From the NCBI GenBank assembly GCA_001298575.1, contig LJCV01000276.1:1-45445 (forward strand): a stretch of 45,445 nucleotides of DNA, read 5' to 3'. The DNA comes from Actinobacteria bacterium OK074 (GTDB lineage: Bacteria > Actinomycetota > Actinomycetes > Streptomycetales > Streptomycetaceae). Under the pieces are notes generated by a model. It was not told the origin of the DNA, ran no database searches, and saw only the letters and a list, made by a program, of their open reading frames with translations. Position numbers and translations under genes: made by a program. Positions 34,157 to 42,066 of the stretch are shown here, in pieces. Within the stretch, counting starts at the first letter, position 1, and each line of letters starts with the position of its first letter.

Positions 34157-34627
34157 TCACCCACCCCTCCCCTCCGTGAACCGCAGCAGGTTGCCCGCCG
34201 GGTCGCGGAACGCGCAGTCGCGGACGCCGTACGGCTGGTCCATCGGTTCCTGGAGCACCTCCGCCCCGGCGGCCTCCACGCGGGCGAAGAGCGCGTCGCA
34301 GTCCGCCGTCGAGAAGATCACGCCGCGCAGGATGCCCTTCGCGAGCAGCTCGGCCATGGCCTGCCGGTCCGCGGGGGAGGTGTCCGGGTTGGCCGCCGGG
34401 GGCTCCAGGACGATCTCCACGTCCGGTTGCAGCGGCGAGCCGACCGTCACCCACCGCATGCCCTCGAATCCGACGTCGCCCCGGACCTCCAGGCCCAGCA
34501 CGTCCCGGTAGAACGCGAGCGCCTTGTCGTGGTCGTCCACCGCGATGAAGCACTGCGAGAGTTTGACGTCCGTCGCCGGGCCCTTGTCGGTGTCCATGCC
34601 CATGCCCACTCCCATGTTCTGGTCCAT
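34157..34627 (-). CDS. VOC-family (glyoxalase-like) protein
   Basis: 156 residues, one VOC domain. CFIAVDDHDKALAFYRDVLG starts the first beta-alpha-beta-beta-beta unit. VGFEGMRWVTVGSP and GVRDCAFRDPAGNLLRFTE give the conserved end with Glu ligand. It resembles PhnB/YaeR-type VOC proteins found beside AraC regulators. The first ~20 residues (Met/Gly/Asp-rich) are probably disordered. TAGCGT ten bases before the ATG on the minus strand suggests its own leaderless transcript, or read-through from the AraC gene 49 bp upstream. Confidence 0.85.
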   Translation of the reverse strand: MDQNMGVGMGMDTDKGPATDVKLSQCFIAVDDHDKALAFYRDVLGLEVRGDVGFEGMRWVTVGSPLQPDVEIVLEPPAANPDTSPADRQAMAELLAKGILRGVIFSTADCDALFARVEAAGAEVLQEPMDQPYGVRDCAFRDPAGNLLRFTEGRGG

Positions 34628-34676
34628 GCGGCCACGCTAGGGGCGCCTCGCCGGACGCGCCCGCCGTCGGCCCCTG

Positions 34677-35111
34677 CTACCGCTGCCCGGTGGCCATGTC
34701 GCCGGGCCCCGGCCGAGGTCCGCCCCGCCCCGGCCGGGTCATCGTCTTCACCACGCACGGCGGTATCGCCGCCCCCGCCTCGTGCGACCGGGCCCGGTAC
34801 GCGCTCGGCGTCTCGCCCACCAGTTCCGTGAAACGGGAGCTGAACGAGCCCAGCGACGTGCACCCCACCGCGTGGCACACCTCGGTCACGGTCAGGTCCC
34901 CGCGCCGCAGCAGGGCCTTCGCCCGCTCGATCCGGCGGGTCATGAGGTGGGTGTACGGCGTCTGCCCGAAGGCCGCGCGGAAGCTGCGCTGGAAGTGCCC
35001 GGGCGACATCAGCGCGGTGCGCGCGAGCGCCGGTATGTCCAGCGGCTCCGCGTACTCGCGGTCCATCCGGTCGCGCGCCCTTCGCAACCGCACCAGATCG
35101 TCCAGTTCCAC
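34677..35111 (-). CDS. AraC-family transcriptional regulator (HTH domain only)
   Basis: 144 residues. It is essentially the two-HTH AraC DNA-binding domain: EYAEPLDIPALARTALMSPG and FQRSFRAAFGQTPYTHLMTR, then ERAKALLRRGDLTVTEVCHA and VGCTSLGSFSSRFTELVGET with PSAYRAR. No N-terminal sensor domain. The GTG at 35111 has GGAGG seven bases upstream, which fixes the start; a longer frame exists but lacks a ribosome site. It sits directly upstream of the VOC gene on the same strand, which is likely its target, a frequent AraC-VOC pairing. Confidence 0.85.
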   Translation of the reverse strand: MELDDLVRLRRARDRMDREYAEPLDIPALARTALMSPGHFQRSFRAAFGQTPYTHLMTRRIERAKALLRRGDLTVTEVCHAVGCTSLGSFSSRFTELVGETPSAYRARSHEAGAAIPPCVVKTMTRPGRGGPRPGPGDMATGQR

Positions 35112-35312
35112 ACCTTCACCTCCAGGCCCGCACCTCGTCGAGAGCACAGTCCGCCGCGTCCACCCCCGCCACGAGCGGACCGCCGGTGTCCTTCCTGCCT
35201 CCAACACCATCGCACGCACCACTGACAACGCGCCCCGACCAGCGAAAACGACGTACGCGACGTCCGGCCGCACCTCGCGTACGGACAAACACCGTCACGC
35301 GAAACGAAAAAC

Positions 35313-35343
35313 GGGCCGGGTTCCGTCCTCCAGAACCCGGCCC
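35313..35343 (-). terminator. Rho-independent terminator of the secreted-protein gene
   Basis: GGGCCGGGTTC and GAACCCGGCCC form an 11-bp stem with a 9-nt loop. On the minus strand it is followed by GTTTTTCGTTTCG, a true U-tract. 105 bp after the stop of the gene at 35449. The remaining bases 35112-35312 show no gene. Confidence 0.85.
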
Positions 35344-35448
35344 ACTCCTTTAGGCGCTACGTGGCACCACCACAGGCCGCCCATCGGCGAATTACCGCGA
35401 GCACCGCGTTTTTGTGGATGACCGCACGCGCCATGTCACATTCGTGGA

Positions 35449-35829
35449 TTACTTGTGAATGGTCACGCACGCCTTGCTGTCCGGGTAGTTGGACCAGCTG
35501 GCGCACGCCTTGGTGCCGTCCTTGAAGCTCTTGTTGACCGCGATCGGACCCCAGGAGAAGGACCGGGCCTTGCATATCTTCCCGCTGGTCTTCTTCCAGG
35601 AACCGATGGTGATGGTGGCCTTGCCGCAGTTGTCGGCGTGGTTCTTGGTCAGGGTGGCCTTGACCGTCTTGACCTTGAGCTTCGTGCCGGTGACGTAGAT
35701 GCACTTGGACCCGTTGCCGCCCGCGTTCCCGGTGCAGCCGCTGGAGGAGGCGTAGGCGGGCGGCGAGATGGACAGGGCCGCGGCGACGCAGAATCCGGCC
35801 ATGATGGTGCTGCGAGTGCGATTACGCAC
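35449..35829 (-). CDS. Small secreted six-cysteine protein, function unknown
   Basis: 126 residues. Sec signal: MRNRTRST, hydrophobic IMAGFCVAAALSI, and AYA|SS cleavage at about residue 27. The ~99-residue mature protein is Lys/Thr-rich, basic, with six Cys spaced as CTGN, CIYV, CGKA, CKAR, CASW, CVTI, suggesting three disulfides. No domain recognised. The GTG at 35829 follows GGGGAG. Promoter-like elements and a strong terminator bracket it as a single-gene unit. Lower G+C upstream than its neighbours. Confidence 0.8.
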   Translation of the reverse strand: MRNRTRSTIMAGFCVAAALSISPPAYASSSGCTGNAGGNGSKCIYVTGTKLKVKTVKATLTKNHADNCGKATITIGSWKKTSGKICKARSFSWGPIAVNKSFKDGTKACASWSNYPDSKACVTIHK

Positions 35830-35873
35830 GTGAACTCCCCGTTGTTTTCCACTGATTGATGTGGCGGGGAGTG

Positions 35874-35903
35874 ACGTTAGTGTCTGTGGATCTTGCTCGG
35901 CAA
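35874..35903 (-). promoter_or_regulatory. Putative promoter of the secreted-protein gene
   Basis: On the minus strand TTGCCG (35903-35898), an 18-bp spacer and TAACGT (35879-35874), about 45 bp upstream of the GTG. The -35 overlaps a small palindrome CTTGC-TCG-GCAAG. The gap 35830-36160 is AT-richer than its surroundings and otherwise holds only the sodN terminator. Confidence 0.45.
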
Positions 35904-36048
35904 GAAATTATTTGGTGCGGTGTGAGGCGCAGTGTGTCGATTTGTGGCCGCGGCCCGGTAATTCTTTGCCGCCGTTTTGCCGAGGTGCTTCGGGTAATTG
36001 TTCGCGCGGTGCCCGGCGTTGCCGTCGCCGTAGAGGCGGGCCAAAGAC

Positions 36049-36106
36049 GACCGCACCCGGTCCGTCACGGACCCCCTGTGGGAGGCCGCGCGGACCGGGT
36101 GCGGTC
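36049..36106 (-). terminator. Long-stem hairpin downstream of sodN
   Basis: GACCGCACCCGGTCCG (36049-36064) and CGGACCGGGTGCGGTC (36091-36106) form a perfect 16-bp stem with a 26-nt loop, 55 bp beyond the sodN stop. The minus strand continues TTTGGCC, a weak U-tract. Confidence 0.75.
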
Positions 36107-36160
36107 TGACAAACGGACGCCGCTACCGAGGAGGTCGCGGGTCGCGGGCGTGATCGAAGA

Positions 36161-36556
36161 TCAAGCCTTCTTCGTCTCCCAGAAAATCTTGTCGATCTGG
36201 GCGATGTAGTCGAGCGCCTTCTGGCCCGTCGCCGGGTCGGTGGACGCCTTGGCGGCCGAGAGGGCCTTCAGGGTGTCGTTGACCAGCGTGTGCAGCTCCG
36301 GGTACTTCTCGAAGTGCGGGGGCTTGAAGTAGTCGCTCCACAGCACCGAGACGTGGTGCTTGGCGAGTTCGGCGCGCTGCTCCTTGATGACGACGGCGCG
36401 GGCCTGGAAGTGCGGGTCGTCGTTGGCGGCCATCTTTTCCTGCACGGCCTTCACCGACTCCGCCTCGATGCGGGCCTGGGCCGGGTCGTAAACGCCGCAG
36501 GGCAGGTCGCAGTGGGCGCTGACCTTGACCTTGGGGGCAAACAGGCGGGAGAGCAT
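36161..36556 (-). CDS. sodN: Nickel superoxide dismutase precursor
   Basis: 131 residues. The first 14 residues (MLSRLFAPKVKVSA) are the leader removed to expose the nickel hook HCDLPCGVY; mature His1, Cys2 and Cys6 (precursor 15, 16, 20) bind Ni. The rest is the four-helix bundle (EAESVKAVQEKMAANDDPHF to the C-terminus). Dismutates superoxide in the cytoplasm. The ATG at 36556 has AAGGA seven bases upstream. In S. coelicolor sodN is induced by nickel: when Ni is low, an RNA processed from the sodF 3' end silences sodN mRNA. Divergent from its own maturase sodX, 143 bp apart. Confidence 0.97.
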   Translation of the reverse strand: MLSRLFAPKVKVSAHCDLPCGVYDPAQARIEAESVKAVQEKMAANDDPHFQARAVVIKEQRAELAKHHVSVLWSDYFKPPHFEKYPELHTLVNDTLKALSAAKASTDPATGQKALDYIAQIDKIFWETKKA

Positions 36557-36699
36557 TGAGCTGTCCTTCCTCGTGATCGTCTTCTCACGTGGGAGATTAC
36601 TCCGTGGGTGAGGGGATTTCGCGAGTGCCCCCATGGGCTTAGGACAAAAGTCCGGGGTCAGACTGAGACTGGTGGAGGACGACCGGGGAGGTGCCGGCG

Positions 36700-37170
36700 A
36701 TGCCGGAGCTGTCGCAGGAGACCGAGCGTGGGAAGGCTCTGCTGCCGTTCGGGGCGGCCGAGGTGACGGGGCCCTCGATGGTGCCCACGCTCAAGCACGG
36801 GGATCGTCTCGTGGTGCAGTACGGGGCCCGGATCCGGGCCGGTGACGTCGTGGTGCTGCGACATCCGTTCCAGCAGGACCTGCTGGTGGTCAAGCGGGCC
36901 ACCGAGCGGCGCGAGGGCGGCTGGTGGGTGCTCGGGGACAACGCGTACGCCGGTGGCGACTCCACCGACTACGGGACGGTCCCCGAGGAACTGGTGCTCG
37001 GGAAGGTCTGGTTCCGCTACCGGCCGTGGGCTCCCGGCGGCCGGTCCGGCCGTCAGCGCTCGGTGCTGGCCGCGGTGCGTTCGCCGCTGGCGGCCGTGCG
37101 CTGGGCGTGGGGCGCCGCCAGGCCCGTACCGGCCGACCGTTCCGCCTCCAGGCGTTTGCGGGCCCGGTAG
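36700..37170 (+). CDS. sodX: SodX, S26-type protease maturing nickel superoxide dismutase
   Basis: 156 residues. Signal-peptidase-like S26 catalytic Ser in VTGPSMVPT (Ser26) and general-base Lys in LLVVKRATERR (about Lys65), plus GDNAYAGGDSTDYG box. It cleaves the SodN leader so the N-terminal His can bind nickel; it lacks a membrane anchor, as in other SodX proteins. The ATG at 36700 was chosen because GGGAGG is eight bases upstream; a GTG nine bases earlier sits inside that site. The Ala/Arg-rich C-terminus (about 120-156) overlaps the convergent CGNR gene by 118 bp. Confidence 0.93.
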   Translation: MPELSQETERGKALLPFGAAEVTGPSMVPTLKHGDRLVVQYGARIRAGDVVVLRHPFQQDLLVVKRATERREGGWWVLGDNAYAGGDSTDYGTVPEELVLGKVWFRYRPWAPGGRSGRQRSVLAAVRSPLAAVRWAWGAARPVPADRSASRRLRAR

Positions 37171-37703
37171 GCGGCCACGTTCGCGCGCGTGGCGCAGCGG
37201 TCGGAGCAGTAGCGGCGGGAGCGGTTGGTCGAGGTGTCCAGGTAGGCGTTGCGGCACGGCGCCGCCTCGCACAGGCCCAGGCGGTCGACGCCGTACTCGG
37301 TGAGGTGGAAGGCGAGCCCCATCGCCGCGATTGCCGCGTAGCCCGCGGTCGCGTTCGACGGGTGGTCGGCGAGGTGCATGTGCCACTGCGGGCGGCCGTT
37401 GTCGTCGCGGAGGTGGTGGCCGGAGATCTGCGGACTGACCGGGAACTCCAGCAGCAGCGAGTTCAGCAGGTTCACCGAGAGGGTCTCGTCGCCGCCGTCG
37501 GCCGCCTCGAAGACCGTCCGCAGCCGCGCCCGCACCGACCGGAAGCGGGTGACGTCGGCGTCGGTGGCGCGGCGGGCCGCCTCCTGGTTGGTCCCGAAGA
37601 GGTCGCGGACGGCGTCCACCGAGGTGAGCGTGTCCTTGCCGCGGAGCGGTTCCTCGGTGTTCACGAGACGGACGGCGTAATCCGAGTAATAGGCCAGTTC
37701 CAC
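37053..37703 (-). CDS. CGNR zinc-finger (ABATE domain) regulator
   Basis: 216 residues. The N-terminal ABATE-like domain (VRLVNTEEPLRGKDTLTSVD, through DVTRFRSVRARLRTVFEAA) is followed by a CGNR zinc finger: LGLCEAAPCRNAYLDTSTNR and RRYCSDRCATRANVAAYRARK, with four Cys for zinc. The latter half resembles the WhiB-like Cys-rich HTH of these stress-linked regulators. The disordered C-terminal ~35 residues lie antisense to the sodX 3' end. The GTG at 37703 reads VELAYYSDYAVRLVN. Target genes unknown. Confidence 0.88.
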   Translation of the reverse strand: MELAYYSDYAVRLVNTEEPLRGKDTLTSVDAVRDLFGTNQEAARRATDADVTRFRSVRARLRTVFEAADGGDETLSVNLLNSLLLEFPVSPQISGHHLRDDNGRPQWHMHLADHPSNATAGYAAIAAMGLAFHLTEYGVDRLGLCEAAPCRNAYLDTSTNRSRRYCSDRCATRANVAAYRARKRLEAERSAGTGLAAPHAQRTAASGERTAASTER

Positions 37704-37846
37704 TTGTAGTCCTTACGAAGGGGCTCTATCGTCGTGGGTGCGGTCGGGTAATGGCTGATCGTGCGTTCAGGGTATTACGCGGTGATGCTTACGGCACTGG
37801 AGGCGCCGGCGGAATCGGCGGCGCGGGGAAGAAGGGGTTCGCGTCC

Positions 37847-38620
37847 ATGACCGGTACGAGCGAAACGTCCACGGGCGCCGACTGGGCCGCCTGGCAGCAG
37901 AGCTGGGACCGGCAGCAGGAGGTCTACCTGCCCGACCGCGAGGAACGCCTCCGCGTCATGCTCGACATGGTCGAGGCGTGCACCGGAACGGAACCCCGCG
38001 TCCTCGACCTCGCCTGCGGCACGGGCACCGTCACCGCCCGGCTGCTCGACCGCTTCCCCGGCGCCACCAGCACCGGCGTCGACCTCGACCCGGCCCTGCT
38101 GACCATCGCCCGCGGCACCTTCGCCGGCGACGACCGCGTCACGTTCGTCGAGGCCGACCTCACCGACCCCGCGTGGCGCTCCCTGCTGCCGTACGACGGC
38201 TACGACGTCGTACTGACCGCCACGGCCCTCCACTGGCTGCACAGCGAACCCCTCGCGGCCCTCTACGGGCAGATCGCGGAGCTGGTCCGCTACGGCGGCG
38301 TGTTCATGAACGCGGATCACATGATCGACGAGACCACGCCCCGGATCAACGCGGCCGAGCGCGGCCAGCGGGTCGCCCGTATGGATCAGGCCATCCGCGA
38401 CGGTGCCCCCGACTGGGCCGAATGGTGGCAACTGGCCGCCCAGGACCCCGTTCTCGCCGCGCCCACGGCCCGGCGGTTCGAGATCTACGGCAGCGATCAC
38501 GCCGACGGCGACATGCCGTCCGCGGCCTGGCACGCGCGCGTGCTGCGCGAGAGCGGGTTCGCGGAGGCCCGGCCGGTGTGGTGCTCCCCGGCGGACACGC
38601 TGCTGCTGGCCCTGAAGTAG
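37847..38620 (+). CDS. Class I SAM-dependent methyltransferase
   Basis: 257 residues. SAM-binding motif I is PRVLDLACGTGTVTARLL, followed by the acidic loop GVDLDPALL and FVEADLTDPAW, then VVLTATALHWLHSEPLAALY. The ALHW motif is typical of type-11 methyltransferases of the trans-aconitate/malonyl group. Substrate unknown. The ATG at 37847 was chosen (MTGTSETSTG, AAGGGG 11 bases upstream); a longer in-frame ATG at 37751 would add 32 Gly-rich residues. Confidence 0.88.
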   Translation: MTGTSETSTGADWAAWQQSWDRQQEVYLPDREERLRVMLDMVEACTGTEPRVLDLACGTGTVTARLLDRFPGATSTGVDLDPALLTIARGTFAGDDRVTFVEADLTDPAWRSLLPYDGYDVVLTATALHWLHSEPLAALYGQIAELVRYGGVFMNADHMIDETTPRINAAERGQRVARMDQAIRDGAPDWAEWWQLAAQDPVLAAPTARRFEIYGSDHADGDMPSAAWHARVLRESGFAEARPVWCSPADTLLLALK

Positions 38621-38634
38621 GCCGGGGGGCAAAA

Positions 38635-38663
38635 GGGGCGGTACGGCAGACCCGTACCGCCCC
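38635..38663. terminator. Bidirectional terminator between methyltransferase and ABC operon
   Basis: GGGGCGGTACGG and CCGTACCGCCCC form a perfect 12-bp stem with loop CAGAC between convergent genes, preceded by AAAA (U-tract for the minus strand). Confidence 0.85.
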
Positions 38664-38689
38664 AGGAACAGTCAGGAACCGTCAGGGAT

Positions 38690-39490
38690 CTACAGCACCT
38701 TGGACAGGAACGACCGCGTCCGCTCGTGCTGCGGGTTCGTCAGGACCTCGCGCGGGTGGCCGGATTCCACCACCACGCCGCCGTCCATGAAGACGAGGCT
38801 GTCGCCGACCTCGCGGGCGAAGCCCATCTCGTGCGTGACGACGACCATCGTCATGCCGGACTCGGCCAGGTCGCGCATGACGTCCAGGACGTCGCCGACC
38901 AGCTCCGGGTCGAGGGCCGAGGTCGGCTCGTCGAAGAGCATCAGCTTCGGTTCCATCGCCAGCGCGCGGGCGATGGCGACCCGCTGCTGCTGGCCGCCGG
39001 AGAGCTGCGAGGGGTAGCTGGCCGCCTTGTCGGCCAGGCCCACGCGCTCCAGGAGCTGTGCCGCCAGCTCCCGCGCCCGCGTCTTGCCGACGCCCTTGAC
39101 CTGGACCGGGGCCTCCATGACGTTCTCCAGCGCCGTCATGTGCGGGAACAGGTTGAAGCGCTGGAAGACCATGCCGATGTCGCGGCGCTTGACCGCCACC
39201 TCGCGGTCGCGCAGTTCGTACAGCTTGTCGCCCTGCTGCCGGTAGCCGACCAGTTCGCCGTCGACGTAGAGCCGGCCGGCGTTGATCTTCTCCAGGTGGT
39301 TGATGCAGCGCAGGAACGTCGACTTGCCGGAGCCGGACGGGCCGATGAGGCAGAACACCTCGCCCGAGCGCACCTCCAGGTCGATGCCCTTGAGGACTTC
39401 GAGCGGGCCGAAGGACTTGTGCACGCCCTCGGACTTCACCATCGGCGCGAGCAGGGTGGGCCCGTCCGCCGTCTTGGTCGTGTCGGTCAT
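38690..39490 (-). CDS. Polar amino-acid ABC transporter ATPase
   Basis: 266 residues. Walker A GPSGSGKST, signature LSGGQQQR, Walker B LMLFDEPTSALDPE and H-loop VTHEMGFA. Full-length ATPase of the GlnQ/HisP type, third gene of the operon. The ATG at 39490 (MTDTTKTADGPT) lies 4 bp after the permease stop. Energises the adjacent permease; substrate probably a polar amino acid (Glu/Gln/His/Arg class). Confidence 0.95.
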   Translation of the reverse strand: MTDTTKTADGPTLLAPMVKSEGVHKSFGPLEVLKGIDLEVRSGEVFCLIGPSGSGKSTFLRCINHLEKINAGRLYVDGELVGYRQQGDKLYELRDREVAVKRRDIGMVFQRFNLFPHMTALENVMEAPVQVKGVGKTRARELAAQLLERVGLADKAASYPSQLSGGQQQRVAIARALAMEPKLMLFDEPTSALDPELVGDVLDVMRDLAESGMTMVVVTHEMGFAREVGDSLVFMDGGVVVESGHPREVLTNPQHERTRSFLSKVL

Positions 39491-39494
39491 GGCG

Positions 39495-40430
39495 TCAGCG
39501 CCTCCAGCTTCCGAGGGACAGCATGTTCGCCTTGACCTTCTGCCACGGCGTGGCCGGCAGCTGGCGGCTGGAGCCACGGGCGTAGTACCGCTCCAGGTAG
39601 TACTGGCCGACGCTGAACACCGAGGTGAGCAGCAGGTACCAGGCCGCGGCCAGGAACAGCATCTCGGCCGGGGCGCCGGAGGTCTGGCCGATGTCCTGGG
39701 CGACCCGGAACAGCTCGCTGTACTGGACGACCGAGACCAGCGAGGTCGTCTTCAGCATGTTGATGACCTCGTTGCCCGTGGGCGGCACGATCACCCGCAT
39801 CGCCTGCGGGATCACGATCCGGCGCAGGGTCTTGGTGTGGCTCATGCCGAGCGCGTGGGCGGCCTCGGTCTGGCCCTCGTCGACCGCGAGCAGGCCCGCA
39901 CGGCAGATCTCGGCCATGTACGCGGCCTCGTTCAGACCCAGGCCGAGCAGCGCCGTCAGCAGCGGCGTCATGAAGCTCGACCAGTAGTCCTTGTAGATCG
40001 GACCGAGGTTGATGTACGTGAAGACCAGGCCCAGGTTGAACCAGACCACCAGCTGGACCAGGACCGGCGTACCGCGGAAGAACCAGATGTAGAACCAGGC
40101 AATCGCCGAGGTCACCGGGTTCTTCGACAGCCGCATCACGGCGAGCAGGATGCCGCCGACGATGCCGATCAGCATGGACAGCACCGTCAGGAGCAGGGTC
40201 TTGCCCATGCCCTTGAGGATGCGGTCGTCGAAGAAGTAGTCGGGGATCGCACCCCAGTTGATCTTGCCCTGGGAGAACGCGTAGACGATCGCGGCGAGCA
40301 GCGCGATCGCGACGACGGCCGCGATCCAGCGCCCGTAGTGCCGGACCGGGATGGCCTTGATGGCCTCCGGACCGGCCGGGGGCGGCGTGTCCGCCGGGTC
40401 CGTCGTCTTGTCGTCGGTGTCAACAGTCAC
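39495..40430 (-). CDS. Polar amino-acid ABC transporter permease
   Basis: 311 residues. A cytoplasmic N-terminus (about 1-33) and a first helix IAAVVAIALLAAIVYAFS are followed by the HisM/GlnP-type permease core. This includes AWFYIWFFRGTPVLVQLVVW, EAAYMAEICRAGLLAVDEGQ and TEAAHALGMS, the EAA loop that contacts the ATPase. A single permease gene is present, so a homodimer or a partner elsewhere is implied. Its C-terminal tail after QYYLERYYARG is basic. GTG start at 40430. Confidence 0.93.
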   Translation of the reverse strand: MTVDTDDKTTDPADTPPPAGPEAIKAIPVRHYGRWIAAVVAIALLAAIVYAFSQGKINWGAIPDYFFDDRILKGMGKTLLLTVLSMLIGIVGGILLAVMRLSKNPVTSAIAWFYIWFFRGTPVLVQLVVWFNLGLVFTYINLGPIYKDYWSSFMTPLLTALLGLGLNEAAYMAEICRAGLLAVDEGQTEAAHALGMSHTKTLRRIVIPQAMRVIVPPTGNEVINMLKTTSLVSVVQYSELFRVAQDIGQTSGAPAEMLFLAAAWYLLLTSVFSVGQYYLERYYARGSSRQLPATPWQKVKANMLSLGSWRR

Positions 40431-40462
40431 GGATGTCGCCTCTCAGCGCCGCGGTGCCGCGG

Positions 40463-41413
40463 TCACTTGCCGCCGTTGACGGTCGACTCCGTCACGGCGC
40501 CGGCCGTGACGCCCCACTTCTTGAGGATCTTGTCGTACTCGCCGTCCTTGATGATCGCGTTCATCGCGGCCTGGATCGCGTCCCGCAGCTGGGTCTGGTC
40601 CTTGGCGACGGCGATGCCGTACGGGGCCGCCTCGACCTGCTCGCCGACCAGCTGGAAGTCCTTGCCGCCACCCGAGGTCGCCACCGCGTACGCGGCCACG
40701 GGGAAGTCGGAGGAACCGGCGTCCGCGCCGCCCGCACGCAGCCGGGTCTGGGCCTGCTGGTCGTTGTCGAAGGACTGGAGGGAGATCGTCTTGCCGCCCG
40801 TACACTTCTTCGACTCGGACTTGGCGAGGTCCTCGGAGACCGTGCCGCGCTGGACGACGAGCTTCTTGCCGCACAGGTCCGCCCAGGTCTTGATGCCCTG
40901 GTCCTTGCCCTTCAAGGTGTAGATCGAGACACCCGCGGTGAAGTAGTCGACGAAGTCGACGCCCTCGCCGACCTTCTTGCCGGTGTCGGGGTCCACGCCC
41001 TCCTGGCGGTCCTTGGTGTCGGTCATCGCGGACATGGCGACGTCGTACCGCTTGGAGCGCAGGCCGGTGATCAGCGTGTCGAACGTGCCGTTCTGGAAGT
41101 CGAACGTCACGCCCAGCTGCTTGCCCATCGCGGCGGCGAGGTCGGGGTCGATGCCCGCGGTCTTGCCGGAGCTGTCCTTGTACTCCACCGGCGCGTACGC
41201 GATGTCCGAGCCGACCTTGATGACACCGGCGTCGCGGATCGCCGTGGGGAGCTTCGAGGCCAGCGGGGCGGAGGAGGTGGAGGCGTCGGAGCCCTTGTCC
41301 TTGGTCTGGTCGCCGCAGCCGGCCAGGAGCAGGGTGCCCGCGACCGCGACGGCCCCGACCGCGGCGATCCGGGAGCGCGCGGTGGTCCTGCGAGGGGTGA
41401 AGCGTGCGGTCAT
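40463..41413 (-). CDS. Polar amino-acid ABC transporter binding lipoprotein
   Basis: 316 residues. Lipoprotein signal: basic MTARFTPRRTTARSR, hydrophobic IAAVGAVAVAGTLLLAG and lipobox LAGC (Cys about 33). The family 3 binding fold contains VIKVGSDIAYAPVEYKDSSG, NGTFDTLITGLRSKRYDVAM and VDFVDYFTAGVSIY. Captures a polar amino acid and hands it to the permease/ATPase encoded next (gene order binding protein, permease, ATPase). The ATG at 41413 has GGAGGA seven bases upstream. Ligand not determinable from sequence alone. Confidence 0.94.
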   Translation of the reverse strand: MTARFTPRRTTARSRIAAVGAVAVAGTLLLAGCGDQTKDKGSDASTSSAPLASKLPTAIRDAGVIKVGSDIAYAPVEYKDSSGKTAGIDPDLAAAMGKQLGVTFDFQNGTFDTLITGLRSKRYDVAMSAMTDTKDRQEGVDPDTGKKVGEGVDFVDYFTAGVSIYTLKGKDQGIKTWADLCGKKLVVQRGTVSEDLAKSESKKCTGGKTISLQSFDNDQQAQTRLRAGGADAGSSDFPVAAYAVATSGGGKDFQLVGEQVEAAPYGIAVAKDQTQLRDAIQAAMNAIIKDGEYDKILKKWGVTAGAVTESTVNGGK

Positions 41414-41535
41414 GGTGGGTTCCTCCGGCGGAAAGCATGGGGTGAAGCTGCCGACGGGTCGACGAGAACACACGTCAGCGGGTGTCGCGACCGCGTGTCG
41501 GCCTTGTGTGATTAGGGCATCTTGCCATTCGGACG

Positions 41536-41563
41536 CAGGTAAACAGATGACCAGCCATGTCAA
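41536..41563 (-). promoter_or_regulatory. Promoter of the amino-acid ABC operon
   Basis: On the minus strand TTGACA (41563-41558), 16-bp spacer, TACCTG (41541-41536). A consensus -35. Leads to a leader of about 115 bp. Confidence 0.6.
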
Positions 41564-42066
41564 AAATGGATAACGAGCGACCGTGCAAGTGCTCTGGATG
41601 ATCTTTTTGGGCCGAATCTTCTGTCGGAGGTGATCGACTCGGCCGGAAAATCTTCGTGGGGCCGTGGACGGCGGTCGGCGCGGGGGGGGACGTGAGGGCG
41701 GAGGTTGCCGGGGGATCGCCGGGGGCCGGGCGGGTACATCCGGGGGTGTTCGGCTTTTCGGGGGAATTTTGGGATTCTTGTCCGACTGTGTGAGAGCTTG
41801 GCGCTGGTACCGGCCGGTAGCGGTGTGACGTTTCCGTCATGCGCCGTCCGGTTCCGTTTTACGGACTCGTGCCCGACGCGGTCCGTCCGGTAAGAAGGTT
41901 GCTGACACCCCTCATCCGGGGCTTCAGGGCGCGCGTGCGGCGCGCCCGTCGCGTATGCCCCCTGCGGCACGTCGTATCGACGAACAGGGCCATACGCGGT
42001 CCCCGCCCACCCCTCGACCGGGAGTGGACACCCTCGAAACCATGCAGACTTAAGGGGTAAGACACA
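41564..42066. other. 503-bp gap between divergent ABC operon and malic enzyme
   Basis: No gene is seen. A hairpin GGGCGCGC-GTGCG-GCGCGCCC lies at 41927-41947 in the malic-enzyme leader. Around 41760-41900 the sequence is less G+C rich with TTTT runs, as expected of promoter DNA, but I cannot fix -10/-35 elements. Confidence 0.5.

Noticed and set aside
35877..36068. 63-codon minus-strand frame between sodN and the secreted-protein gene
   Set aside because: The start lies in the loop of the sodN terminator, no ribosome site, and no recognisable domain; codon bias fades in the second half.
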